Origin: Holacanthus passer
Lineage: Eukaryota > Chordata > Actinopteri > Pomacanthidae
DNA length: 64,000 bases
Assembly: GCA_025331565.1 (NCBI GenBank)
Contig: JAFREQ010000043.1
Location: 4,225,001 to 4,289,000, forward strand
Direction: 5' to 3'
Shown here: positions 51,439 to 63,993 of the stretch, piece after piece
How the letters are laid out: the number at the start of each line of letters is the position of its first letter
Position numbering within the stretch: the first letter of the stretch is position 1
Notes under the pieces: generated by a model
What the model was told of the DNA's origin: nothing
The model's database searches: none
Seen by the model: only the letters and a program-made list of their open reading frames with translations
Translations under genes and position numbers: made by a program

Positions 51439-53553
51439 GGACAAGGGAAGAAAATCATGACACTCTTCAGAAATGACTGGTCTGTGGCTGGATCATCTGG
51501 TCTCATATGTTTCACCTCATGTAAATTCCAAAGGAATACATTTTTGACTGGAGCCTGGCCGACTGGAGATTGTGCCATCATGGACTGTTTTGAGGGACCT
51601 CAACTTATCTCTGTTGTGTTGTTCTACCAGGGTTCCATGAAAGAAAATATGATAAGCTGATCTAAGAGTATATGAAGCAACTGTGAAACCTGAAAAATCT
51701 GTTGCTAGGCTGTACAGCTCTACAGCTTATCCACACGCTTTTGTTTGTCTTTGCCAATTTTCCAAACTGGTAAATGGTTAAAGCAGCCATTCAAGAGGAC
51801 TGTAAGTACATTATGATTCATTTGTCCCATTAAAATATTAGTCACTGTTGTGCTTTGTGAGATTTTTTTAAAGAACTTTACACATTATAACACATTAACC
51901 AACATTCTGCAATTAATCCGGTAATTGAATCCATCTATTACTGCATTTACATGCACATAAGGAGCCAGGTAAAGGTAAATATACATTAGACTTAGAAATC
52001 AGATGCTGATTAACAGGAATCATTGAGAATATTTAACACGTGCAATTTGTTGAGTGTGAAATTGTGAAGTCACATTTCGAATCTGCGTCTTCATTGTCAC
52101 AGTTTGTTTGCTGGGTTATTTACAGTCCGGTTAGACTTGTCTACTGAAGCATACCCTCCTTTTCTTGCACTTGTCACCTACTCTACGCTTTTCATGAGTG
52201 TACGTTGGAGTGGACAACAAACAGGAACATACAGTATTTACAGGCTAATGCCCTGTAAAATAGGCCTGAATGATGCTGTATTGTGCCTTAGTGGCACACA
52301 ATGCAACATTATGTAATGGGACGAGAGGGGAAGTCTCAAACATCATCACAGTGCATGACAAACGGTTAAACTGGTGAGAGACTGAAATAATTGCTTAACA
52401 AGACCACAAGCTGCATCCTCAAAATTTAAATCGTGAGCTCTGACTCAACAAAAATGATGAGTCATACTTTTAAATAAATGCAATTAGGCATTTAATTACA
52501 TTATCACATGGTCTCCCATTGATTGTGTCCACCATGTACAGTATATGTACAGTATGGGGTGGGATCCTGTCCCTTCTCTCTCTCCATCCACAGCTCCCTC
52601 ATACAAGCACCTCAGCTTTTCTGGCCCTATGTTATGTTGCCCCCCACCCATTAAATCTACCATTCCTGTTTCCTTTTCCTCTCCAGTGGTGACTAACATT
52701 GCCTTCAGTGTGAATTTAAATAGACCAACCCTAAAGCAAACAACTCACAGTGACACAGGGAGCTGCCCCAAACTAACGCACACGCTCAGCCTTGGAAAGA
52801 AAAGTCCAATGCATCCTGACAAACCATCGGCTTGTGTCATCACTTATGTTGCACAAAGAGCAGGGTGTAAATGTGCTTCTCCACGCCCTGCTGTTTTTGC
52901 GCATGCTGGATCAGACAGCCACGACAAACAGAATGAGAGAGAAAGCCTAACAAAAGCTGAAGGTTACTCCAGTTTTTTGGGAGGAGGTGACTCCTTTTAC
53001 ACTATAATGCTGCAGCTCATATCAGGAGCCAGTTATGCAAATGTGTGAATTTTTTATCTGAGTACAACTTGAACTCATCTGAGGGGCAATAAGTCATGAA
53101 AAATGAGCCCCATGCTGCAAGCTTGATGCCCCACTCTGAGTGTTCAGGAGTGAAAGGTGGTGATGAAAGTGTGCGTCAGGCTGCTCGGAGGAAAAACTGG
53201 AAGAGAGGAGAAGAGGAGGAGGAGGAGGGCGGAGACACTCCACCCGTCAGAGTGGAGGCTGATTTGTTCATTCCTTGGTTCTGGGGTTGAGGAGTCAGCA
53301 TCTGCAACTTGTGTCTTCTAAAGGGCAAAAAACAAGCATCTGTTGAAGAAGAAGAAGAAGTAGAAGAGCTGCGCGCGCACTGGACCAAGGCGCGTTCCAT
53401 TTATGCACCGGAGCATCTGGATGCTGTGAGAAGTTCCCTCTTGTTTCTCAAGGTTGTCTTGTTTTGGAGAGGGGGGGAGAAAAACCACAAGGACGAAAGA
53501 GAGGACAGAGAAACTAAAAGGAGAGGAGGAGAGGTGACCCGGGCCGAGGCGAC
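51439..53553. other. fmc1-hebp1 intergenic region with hebp1 promoter side
   Basis: After the fmc1 3' UTR there is about 1.7 kb with no recognised gene. The last 350 nt before hebp1 become richer in GC and CpG (53369-53396 contains gcgcgcgc) and in GGA/GAA triplets, which fits a TATA-less promoter and 5' UTR, but I cannot fix the start site. An open frame at 52545-53048 (167 codons) resembles no family I know. Confidence 0.6.
51829..51834 (+). terminator. Probable fmc1 polyadenylation signal (ATTAAA)
   Basis: ATTAAA lies about 390 nt after the fmc1 stop, followed within 30 nt by GT-rich sequence (gttgtgctttgtgag). No AATAAA was noticed closer to the stop. Confidence 0.45.
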
Positions 53554-56420
53554 ATGTTTGGCATGATCAAGAACTCGCTCTTCGGAAACACCGAGGAGAC
53601 TGAATATAAATTGCTCAGCAGCGAGACGAAGGTAAGAAGTGAGCGGACACCTGTCACACACAACTTCATCACTGTGATGACACTGTGAAGCTTCTGCAAA
53701 TTCTGTCCTGTGCGCAATTACGCACCAATAATTACGCACAGCCAGAATTACGCACAGCAATCCTGCAAAGGTGCACAATTCCCCCTTCTGTTTGCATGAA
53801 TATTTAATCCAGTACTTAACACTAACTAGGTTATGTTGTGGCAATTTTGTTTGAAATGGACTTTGCAGTGTGTTTTTCCCCCTGCTCTAACCTTGACTGA
53901 CAGCCTGCCAGGTTAATTGCTGGTGACCTATAAGGATGCCTGCTGGGGCAAACCAGCCAGAGGTCCTGTGCCAATCAACAAGGCACATATGAATAAAGAT
54001 GCTGATGCTCAGTTCTGTGCAACAATCACACACACAGGACTTGAGTGACAAAGGTTTTAAGGTTGCACAGCTGTGGGTCACTGTTTTTCCATCATGACAT
54101 TGTAGATGCATGTGCGTGTGTGCATGTGAAACCACAGGGGACAGGCTCACTCACCCTGGCCTGGATGCAGATTAGACGTGTTTGTGGTTAACCCCTGAGC
54201 TCAGATATGGATTGGATGTGCACCACTGATACACGGGCCATTGCTGATGATGACAGTGACAGAGGAGGAAGGGCATGCCCTTTCCATGTCAGCACCCCAC
54301 CCCCCTCCTCGCCCCTTGTTATGTTTATGTATATGTTGTCTTTGCCCATATTTGATGTGTGCACACATTCCAGTGGACTCAGTGATGTGTGTTGTCAACT
54401 GAAGCAATGCCTGACAGCCATTTCGAGGTCCTTCTCCGGTGCCCTGTTGACCCACAATGCACTACTGTAAATGTGCATGCGGCCATGTAATGTCACGGTT
54501 GGCATGGGGGGGGGGTTGAAATTGGCTTTGTGTGTTTGTCTTTGAATGGCAGTTAACTTTTGACAGGGACACAAAGGCGGACAGACTGAGACAAAGAGGA
54601 CGACTGACCTCACAGGCACAGACTCAAATGACCCAAAGTGGCACATTTACCTACACCCACACATCAGATAGCAGATCTGTTCTAACACTGAAGCTGAAAT
54701 TTAAAGAAAGACAGTTTAAGTCAGACGTATGTGTACAAATAAGTGCATTTTAATGATTTCAGTACTCACGTTTGATCTTCATAAGAATGCATTTTACTTC
54801 TGAGCTCTTTAAGAGAAGCTTTCCATTTTATCAAGATTTCCAGAGTAGATGATCACAATTGGCAATCAATCATTTATATGACTGATCCAAGTGCAGCGTG
54901 ACGTCTGAGGTCACGACAAGACCAACGATTCCTGCTCATTAAACCGCCTTGAAAAGTCAGAGCTCAAGCTTCAGTAAATCTCTGGTCTTGACTGATTTCT
55001 TTGAACAGCAGGTGTTGAAATCAGAGCTCGTCACCTGATCTGTGGAGCACCTGCCTCACTCTGACACCTTACACCTTTAATTAAAACTGACACAGAATAC
55101 AGAGGAGTTGCCTGGCAGAGCACACACACACGCATTCACAGAAGAGCAACAGTAACACATGGGTGGAGCTTGGTGAAGAGTTTGCTCATTATTTTCACAG
55201 AACATGAAATGACAAGGCAATTTAACAGTCACGATGTTGATAGCGTCTTTTGTGTGCTGCATTCAGGCACAGAGTAATTAACACCGTATGAGCTGGCATA
55301 AGACAGCAGCTAAACACACACATGCAACCACAGACACAGGACAGACAAATTAATTGCACCACTTCACCGAAGTCAGGCTCTGCTTTCTTTGTATGTCACC
55401 CACACACAATGTTAATGGTGGTCCCACTGACAAGCCCCACAGAGCAGCACCCTTGTAACTACCATGCGGGAGTCTGGGTACCTGTCACAAGTTAGAGCCT
55501 CATGATAACATGGTGTTATCTCGTATGTGCTGAGAAATGAACGCGGCTGCGTCGTCAGATCACAGGACTGCTGCACCGGTTTTTCACTGGGGTGTGTTTT
55601 GAGTGAGATTAGGTGGAGGAAAGTTGTTGGTAACACAAATGCAGCAATTGGAAAACATATAAATCTCCTATGATTGGTAAAAAGGCCAAGAGGCACAAAT
55701 TCATACACAAGATGGAGATGAAATCATTTGCAGTGATATTTTTAGATTTTTCCTCCAGGGGAGAGAAAATATACAAAGCCCATGTGAGAATGAGAACGTG
55801 CAGTGGAAATAAGGCCCTGACCATTGTTGTCTTTTTTTGCTGCTGGAATCATGTTGAATAAAACATCATCTGCATAATAACTGTCCATTTGCAGCTTCTT
55901 ACAGATCGATGGTTAACATTGGAAGGAGAATGAATGACAATGGCATTATGAAATTCAATTCCAGTGCCCGAACAACATTAAACAAATACACACACACACA
56001 GCCATACACTATAAAATACCACGCAGTATAATCACATTAGTGGGCAGCTGTATTTGAAACCTGCATCACAGCCTTTACAGTGACCAGATTCCTTCAAAAC
56101 CTATTAAAGTTGCTCAGCAGCGTAGTCGAGTGACTGTGCTCCACATTAGCCCCACTTAATCATATTTAATGCAAAACTGTTGCATCATATTAATGCTGTG
56201 TTTGGGGGTGGGGGTGAGTTTTGTGTGTGTGTGTGTGTGTGTGTGTTTGCCTGTGCGCCGTTATGTAAGACCTTGCATCTCTCGCCCATTATTCTCTGTA
56301 GGCTGACTGAACACTGCACAGCAGAAGAAGAAATTAAATCAAATCAGTGTAAATATGTTTTATCTGCATGCCATTATTTGGCTGCCCACATTGGTTTCCC
56401 ACACACCCACATGTGTGCAG

Positions 56421-56458
<38 letters not shown>

Positions 56459-58220
56459 GGCCCTTCCAAGTGTAAACCCTGCCAGTTCAAGGCTTTGCTC
56501 TTTGCAGATTGTCAACATCAGTGTGTGAGAGGTGAATCATGTCTGAGCTCGACATCTCCCCTGCACCCATCCCCAGGAAGAGAGCAACTGTGTGTGTGTA
56601 TGTGTACAAAAGCAATTTGTGCATCTGTGTATGCCACAATGTGTCGCCATGGCTGATTTGCCTTTCTCCCCTATAGGATGGAGTTAGCTTTGAGGTGCGG
56701 CGGTACGATGGGGCCAAATACGCTGTAGTCTCCTCAGAGGGACGAACCTTCGACCAAGTGACGGGTGAGCTGGTGAGGAAGCTGCTGATGTACATCGGTG
56801 GAAGCAATGAACAAGGTAAACCAATCAGACAATCAAACATTACAGGGCCTAATTTGACTCATGGACTGCCTCTGTTGTCTCCTCTGTTCCTTTGCCAAGC
56901 TCATAAGATTTATAGGTCTTTTAAAATCAGAATGAGCCAAGATTGTGGATTTATGTAATGTAATAGAAAGAGAAAGATTTTCATAATCTGATGAAGGCCA
57001 CAGAGAAAAAAGACACTGGACTAATAATTTTCAAAAATCATATTTGCAATTTTGTTCTTTGCTTAATACTTGGCCAGTCCACTTAAAATGCCTTAGCTTT
57101 ATTGGATTATACATGTGAATAATGCACAGACATTAATGTCCTTTTAGGTCATGTTTCCACACACAAATATAACCTCAGCCAAATAAAATTGCAGTCTGGA
57201 AACTCAGCCTCAGTGCACAATCGTCATTTCATTTGTTTGCTATTTATAGAGGTGCTGTCTACGTGCATGCCCTGTTTTGCAGTGTCTGGATAAAAACTAT
57301 CACTGCTGGCATCTGCATAATGATATTTTGTACTTCACACAAAATCCAAACATCCTGACCTTTAGATGTGTTCGCTTCAGGGAGGGTAGAGGAGTTTCGC
57401 TGCTGTCTCCTCTATGTTCCCAACTCGTTTAAAATCCACTTTCTGTCCTACCCTACCCATCATCTAAGGGGAGGCCATGGGCACAGCAGCTCCCATCATC
57501 ATCACGGTGTACCCACGGAATGACGGTGTTCTGTCTCGCCGCTTGATGGTCGCCATCCGCATCCCCTCCATCTACCAGCAAAGCCCCCCTGCTCCCACCG
57601 ACAGTGCCATCAGGATTGAGGAGCGGCCTGGGATGACTGTCTACGCTCTGTAGGTGTCATTTAAAGTGTTTCATTTCTATATATGTATACGCAGATTATT
57701 ATAGCTGGTGATTTGTGATGCTGTGTGTCAAAGACTGTGCTCTACTAGTCATTAATTGTCCAAATTTTGAAACCAATTTTAGCAGATTTGCAACACACCT
57801 GACCCAAATACACCAGAAGCTACCTCACTTTTTGAGGTCTTAGTTAAAATGTTCAGTATCCTGCAGGGTTATTATGTCAGAGGCAGGTTTACTTGACCTC
57901 ACTGGTGCACGTTGTTTGAAATATCAGCGTGCACGTGTGCCTTTTGGGTCCCTGTTCCATTCCAATGAGACAGCACATCCAGTGATAAGTCATCTTTCTA
58001 ATTATCCACCTGATCAAAAATCTCCCCGTCTTTTGTTCGCAGGCAGTTCGGAGGCTTCGCAGGGGAGAGTGAGTACCGAGCAGAGGCCTTGCGTCTGACG
58101 CGCACCCTCGGTGAGACGGCCCCCTTTCAGCGCAAGCAGTATTTCTGCTGTAGCTATGACCCACCGCTCAAGCCTTACGGACGCCGCAACGAGGTGTGGT
58201 TTCTACAGGAGGAGCCGTAG
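53554..58220 (+). CDS. hebp1: Heme-binding protein 1 (SOUL/HEBP family)
   Basis: HEBP1 (p22HBP) is a cytosolic protein of the SOUL family that binds heme and other tetrapyrroles. Four exons join without a stop: 53554-53631 (phase 0), 56677-56815 (phase 1), 57469-57649 (phase 2) and 58043-58220 with TAG; all introns are GT-AG. The product is 191 residues against 189 in human HEBP1. It starts MFGMIKNSLFG (human MLGMIKNSLFG), has MGTAAPI in the place of the MGMTVPI segment, then IRIEERPGMTVYALQFGG, and closes with YDPPLKPYGRRNEVW, the family's C-terminal signature. The N-terminus identifies HEBP1 rather than HEBP2. The start is the only Met giving this N-terminus. The gene runs tail-to-tail with the wbp2nl-like gene and follows fmc1 on the same strand. 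HEBP1 near GRIN2B is also seen on human 12p13. Confidence 0.96.
56222..56246. repeat. (GT)n microsatellite in hebp1 intron 1
   Basis: About 12 GT units. Confidence 0.95.
56422..56456. repeat. (CA)n microsatellite in hebp1 intron 1
   Basis: About 17 CA units. Confidence 0.95.
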
Positions 58221-59198
58221 GAGCCGCTCGATCAGACCTGAGTCAAATCTCATGCTGAATTCTTTATTCAACCTTAACAACCCTTTCACTATTGACAGTC
58301 CTGTAGCTCTCACAGTATTTGATTGGTAAGAGCAATATGGTGACTTGATTGACCCCTGACCCCAAATGGACAGATAGAGATTACCCATGTTGCCTTTACC
58401 CATCTGATCTCCTGCTTGTCACACAGTAGCTGCACTGAAGTTAGGTGTTCAAGCAACGGGACAATTTAACAATCAGCGCAGTAGCCTTTTCACATTTACT
58501 TTCATTTCTAATTTAAACCCACCCCTTGTAGCTCTGAGTGAGTAAAGGCTTCTAGACCAATGTAGTGTTGAGAAGTTACAGTGTTAGTTCCACGCTATGT
58601 GTTTCATCTCAAAAATCTGACAGTATGTTGTTCAGTTCTCCAAGTCGAGGGATAATAGATTTCAAACAAACTCCCTTTACATAAACCGTAATCTCAGTAA
58701 CTCAGTAAATGATCTGATATTAATCTGCTTTTCAATACAACTGAATTGATTTTTTTCATTCTAATTACGTCTTTGTCCTGTATAGCTCTCATCTCCCTGA
58801 AGAACACACAGTAGGGCTTTGCACATCTTTAATCTAGTTTACAGTTTAGTGGCGCTTCAGAGAAATGTACAGAATTAACATTAGACACATGGTAGTAAAA
58901 AGCACACTTCCTTTTCCTAAGTAAGGAACTGGAAAGAAACAGGAGTCGAGCCATAAAGTAGAACTAGTCTTTATGAATTCATGCGTGTGGGCAGCTGTGA
59001 GTGAACATTAGCTAGATCTAGGTGGTGTTATAAACTTTGTGGTTATGTGCTTGTAGTGAATATTTTGTGTTTTAGTGCATGACAATGCCATCTTTATTTA
59101 TTCAGACTCTTGAAACTGTTACGAGATACATCTGTACAGTGTGATTCTCTGTGATAAGAGTGGATATAATGTTCAGGTTTGATAGTGTTTCATAATAT

Positions 59199-59204
59199 AA
59201 TAAA
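59199..59204 (+). terminator. Probable hebp1 polyadenylation signal (AATAAA)
   Basis: Canonical AATAAA about 980 nt after the hebp1 stop, followed by a short GT-containing segment (gtaagagtgtgg). Confidence 0.6.
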
Positions 59205-60761
59205 TATATTATTCAGTAAGAGTGTGGATAATACCGATTGCTTTATTTCTTCATTGTGAAAGGCTTTACAGTTTAACATTTTCCCACAGTGGTCATTTGT
59301 TGCTGTGGCATGTGCATGTGCGAAAGAAATAAGCAATTTGCAGAAAACGCCGGAAAAAATATGGGCTGCATTTATATAGATTCAATTTTAAAAATCATAA
59401 TTTCATCAATGCAAGTTAGAGAGCGTAAATCAATGACTTGATGAAGAAAATACAGTAATAACTCATTTAATGCCACTTAGAGATTTAATCCAATTAAAGG
59501 GCGTAAAGTATGAGGATTAGATAAATACGTTGAATTTGAAGAGATTCAAAATGAGATTACAAACTCATGAAGATCAGATACATGACAAAAATATCAAAAT
59601 GCAAAATTCATTAATTGACTTATTTATTAGATTGTAATCGACAGACAAAACTCAGCAAGAGGAATAGGAACTGCAAAAGAGATATTAATATACAGACATT
59701 TGATTAACTCAAGTAAACTAACCCAAAAAAAAAAAATCCTCTGTCCACTACAAATGTGCGCAAATAGTCCTTCAAACAGGTGTTAACTGATGCACACTGA
59801 GGGGGATGCAATTACACGGCCTGTTGCCGCCTCACCCCGCTTTAATCAGGAATAAATGGTTTTCTTTCAGAAGATTCAACAGCAGGCAAAACACTGATGG
59901 ACCCTTAATGTAACGCCGTGGCCCTGTAACCCCACACTGGTGTAATTACACAAAGAGTAGAGTTCTGGTTTCAGCCCGGCTTTGCATACATGAATACAAT
60001 AGAAGCTAGGAGCAGAGCCCAGGGTCATTCAGATAACCCCAGCCTGTCACCTATAACCTTGTTATGTGAGGTTGAAATATTGCACATACTTGTTATGTAA
60101 GAAATCTATCCGATCCCCCCTTTTTCAAACAATGCACTGCTCCTTTCCGGAACAATAACCTCCATTACATATATTAAATTATGACTTCAAGATTGAGACT
60201 GTGAAATTTGGGTCATACAATGAATAGAACTACTTACTGTAATGCAATGTAGTGTAATGTAACTGATGTAGTACAAGATCACACTGGTCATATATGAAGT
60301 ATGAAGTATTCAGATATTGTCCTACTAAACACTGATCAACCCAGTTCAGGTTTTGTATATGGATAACTACTCAACGCAAAACTACTGTATAGGAAACACA
60401 CACGGTATCTTCAATGATATTGCAAAAATACTTTTATAATAGGAGTTGCTATTGTTAATAACTATAGGAACTGCAATCAAGAAATTGCTACAAAAGGTTT
60501 TGGTTATAAATCTGTCTTAAAAAATACATTCCCCAAACTGCCTCCTCCTTTCAGCTCTTAACAAGGAGTGTTAAGAGCCCTGTACCTACGCACCAGACCA
60601 TTAGACAGAACAAAATAAATCCAATCACTGAGAATGTTAATAACGAGTCTCAGAAAAGCTACAGTTACAAGTTGTCAATCATTTTAAATGAGCTTAAGTA
60701 AAAGGGGAAAACAGTATTTAAAAGATGTGATTGCCTTATAAGCTATTCCAGTATCCAAAAC

Positions 60762-60767
60762 TTTATT
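60762..60767 (-). terminator. Probable polyadenylation signal of the wbp2nl-like gene
   Basis: AATAAA on the minus strand about 170 nt beyond the stop codon. It would give a short 3' UTR, and no nearer canonical signal was noticed. Confidence 0.5.
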
Positions 60768-60938
60768 AACTCATTGGTGAATTATCACTGACATCTTTGA
60801 GTCCTCTGTTACTTGCGTTTTCTTTTCCGTATTCTACAGTCGAGTAGGTACCCATCAAAATTAGCACTTGCTTTAGAATATATTTAAGATACAGAAGAAG
60901 AGAGAGAGGAGTGTCACTGAAGTGATGGTGCCTGAGCC

Positions 60939-63900
60939 TTAGTTGTGTTTCTTGTCAGGAGAGTTTGGATAAGGTGCATATGGTGGAGGCCGCTCCTGGG
61001 AATAAAGACGGGAAAAAAAAAAAAAAAAAAAAGCTGTGTAAGCACCTTTAAAGGAGAACTGACACATCACTTCCACACAACTTCTAACTGAGAAGAAGAC
61101 AAGTAAAGCAGCTTACCATGGGCATGTAGACATTGTGTGGATTGCTGGGGTTGTAATACGCGCTGCCTGCTGCTTCGGCCGCCTTGGAGTTACCTGTGCA
61201 TAAAATGAGAGATGACAAAGATGGGGAGATAAAGACAGACAGCAATGACAGCTGAACATATTTAGGAACAGACGCTACAGCTCCTAACATTGCAAGGGGA
61301 AGTGATGCGAGGAGTATTAGTCATATGAAGCACAACAAGTGACAGCTCCAGGAATCCTGGAGACAAAATCCACTGGCACACCCTGAGGATGCACAAAGGC
61401 AAACGTCCTACTCGAGTTCTTCCTAAAATAGAGATGCGCCAATCTGACATTTCAGCACAGTGTACCAAGCTCACCCCAGACTGTTTACACTGCAATCTGC
61501 AAGGTGCTAGAAAATAGAATGGGAATGGAGAGGGGAGATTGTTTATCTTTTGTAATTTTGATGTGTAGTGGATGAGACATCAGCACCCCTTTTTTTTGGT
61601 GGCGTGATTCGAAGTGATTCACTTTGAGGCAGACAGATCAGATCTGACGGGTGCAGTGACACAGACATAGAGAGAGGAAAAACAGAGAGAGAGAGAGAGA
61701 GAGAAATAGACCTGGAGGTGGTGGTGGTGCTGCTGTCCAGTTCTGGGGGGGTGCAGCCCAATTTTGGGGTGGCCCAGGGTAGGGAGGAGGTGGGGCCATG
61801 TAGTCAAAACCAGATGGGTACATTCCTGGAACACAAAAGAGAGACAGAAAAAAAAGAGAGATGGAGTTTCAAAGTCAAGGGAGGTTACAGTCTGTGTGGG
61901 CAATTAGCTACATAGCAAAGACAAAAAAAAACAAGAAAAGCAAGAGAAAAAAAACAAAATACTGACAGGGAGAGTGAAACCACAGCATTATTTGTACCTC
62001 AAGGGTTATTACTTATGTGCAATGAGAACTTTTGAGGGAAAAAAAGTGTATACAAAAACAAATATGTGTGCACTGCATGCACATGCAAGGAACTAAAAAC
62101 TAGGAAGGTCTGTACACATCTTAGAGTATATACTGCCTTTCTACATTACATTTATTGACTGGGAAAGTAAAAGAATCGAAAAAGGCCTGAATTTAGGATT
62201 ATTTTAGTAAATTACATTTACAGTTTGACCAACCTAAAAGCGCTACACTTCATTTGTCATGGGTAAATAACAGTATTCTGTACCTGCAGCAGCTGTTGGA
62301 CAGGGGTAGCCCATGTTGACAGCAGCAGGGGGAGGACCCTGGTAGAATCCATTCTGCTGGGGAGGGGGCGGGTAAGGATAGCCGGGAGGAGCAGGTGGAG
62401 GTGGGCCATAGCCGTTCATCATACCAGGTGAAGGATAGCCATAAGAGGCAGCACCGTTTTGGGCAGGAGCAGCACGAGAAGCTGAAACACAGCAACAGGA
62501 AAGGGTCTTTGGCAATAAATAAGCTGGACTTTCCAAAGGTTAGTAACAGATTTCCTGTAAATGGCTATTTTATATATATCTACAGGCAGAGGGTATAAAA
62601 AACATTCTGTGAAAGGCACTTTTTGGAACAGATTTAAATACAAGCATTAAGAAGTACTCAATGAATATTTATCATCGAATGCATCTGACATGGGAATTAA
62701 GGAAACTAGCACACAAACCATTTGTAGCCAGTTTGAAGAGATGCTGTCCCACCTCTATGGCTCCTCCACTGGGGAATGACATCTTGAAGTGGGCCTGGCC
62801 CTCCCAGCCACCTGATGAGAGAGTTGACCATATTTAGACCTAATTTTAAAAAGCTACACTCGTTTCTTATTGTGAACATCAACAGAGGTGACAGAAGTGC
62901 AGTCCTATTATATTAAAGATAATGCACCAAACATCTGTTGTATCATATAATATGAATATGACCAATTATGAAACAAATGTCAGTCATAGTTGTTAAAAAT
63001 AGAAACCAAAAGCCACCCACCACCAGGCTCAGCTGACACTGTCCCTTTGATGTAGTTGGCTGCAAAGACCGGCTGCTCAATGCTGCAGCCCTTCATCAGA
63101 TAATAGGGGAACATTGCTGAACCCAGGCAATCCTTGGTATTACTGGACACAAACAGCAACTACAGTGAATGAGGGAAGAGATGAGAGAGTGTGAGAACAG
63201 GATAAATGGAAATATGAACATCTTTCCACTCAAGAAGACAGCAGCAGCAGTGCTGTGTATGTTAAACATGTTCTATGTAATTGTGGCTGTACCCTGTACG
63301 GTGTGAGGTACACGGTGCCCTTCTTGGTCCCCTTCAGGAGGTCTGTCTTGCAGGCGACATCACTGAATGAGAGCTCCACATTCTTACATTCCCTTAAAAC
63401 ACTGGGAGAAGAAGAAGAAGGTGAAAATAAAGGAAGGTGTTACAGACACTAAAAAATATCTGCTACACTTAAGCTACAGATTATTAAAACGCATGTGAGG
63501 TCTGTTTCACAACGTTTAGCTAAACCACATTCCTAAACACGATGACATTTTTGTTTGCACAAAATGTCAACATCCAAACGAAAGCCACCGCTACTTCCTG
63601 TTTTGCTAGTCGGCTAACGTTCCAAGTTAGCCATCTTGTTTAAATTGTGTAACTGTGAACATACAGAGACAATCGAGTCGGTCATTAATATTATATTACC
63701 CCAGTTAAAAACAGTGATCACGATATGTAACTTGCCCCGAGATGACCCACCCAGCTGAAGCAAGCGTCAGCAATGGCACAGATGTGTTAGCTAATGTTAG
63801 CAAGGCCAGCTAGCGGGAGGCTAACGCTGTGTTGACTACGCACTGGTAAAGTAGGAGGTAAACAAGCCGAGAAGAGAGGCGACAGCTAGCTAGTTCATAA

Positions 63901-63993
63901 CATTAACTACATTCACGTAATATAAAACACCCACCTTTCCCCGTTGTTTATCAAAACGCCGCCGTTTTGAGAATGATTCCGATTCAGAGCCAT
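60939..63993 (-). CDS. wbp2nl: WBP2/WBP2NL-family protein (GRAM domain, PPxY adaptor)
   Basis: WBP2-family proteins carry an N-terminal GRAM domain and C-terminal PPxY motifs that bind WW-domain partners such as YAP and NEDD4-type ligases; WBP2 is a transcription co-activator and WBP2NL (PAWP) is a sperm-associated relative. Eight exons read on the minus strand: 63993-63935, 63401-63293, 63159-63021, 62811-62719, 62481-62284, 61825-61712, 61193-61117 and 60995-60939 (TAA). All junctions are GT-AG with matching phases, giving 281 residues. The start MALNRNHSQNGG is the family N-terminus. KGTKKGTVYLTPYR and QPVFAANYIKGTV mark the GRAM region (to about residue 130). Gly/Pro/Tyr-rich exons 5-6 follow; PPPPY is at 211-215 and PPPY at 266-269; SAYYNPSNPHNVYMP is the WBP2 tail. 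FAANYIKG and CKNVELSF lean to WBP2NL, the tail to WBP2, so the paralog name is tentative. The upstream promoter is off the right edge. Confidence 0.9.
61684..61704. repeat. (GA)n tract beside an exon of the wbp2nl-like gene
   Basis: About 10 GA units, seven bases from the donor of exon 6 (61712); on the coding strand it is a CT run just inside the intron. Confidence 0.9.
63402..63934 (-). other. First intron of the wbp2nl-like gene
   Basis: GT-AG intron (GAAAG|GTGGGT to TTCTCCCAG). It contains several GCTAACG/TTAGC-type short repeats (63605-63633, 63786-63829, 63884-63894), as in the fmc1 intron. Confidence 0.85.

Larger units (their letters stand above)
53632..56676 (+). other. hebp1 intron 1
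   Basis: A 3.0-kb GT-AG intron (AAG|GTAAGA to CCCTATAG). It contains a GT repeat (56222-56246), a CA repeat (56422-56456), a G-run near 54508-54516 and no recognisable exon. Confidence 0.85.
58221..60938. other. Convergent intergenic region between hebp1 and the wbp2nl-like gene
   Basis: It holds the hebp1 3' UTR (to about 59220), about 1.5 kb of AT-rich sequence with no recognised feature, and the short 3' UTR of the minus-strand gene (about 60740-60938). Confidence 0.7.

Noticed and set aside
52545..53048. 167-codon plus-strand frame between fmc1 and hebp1
   Set aside because: Longer than most chance frames, but no domain, no family match and no supporting promoter or poly-A signal.
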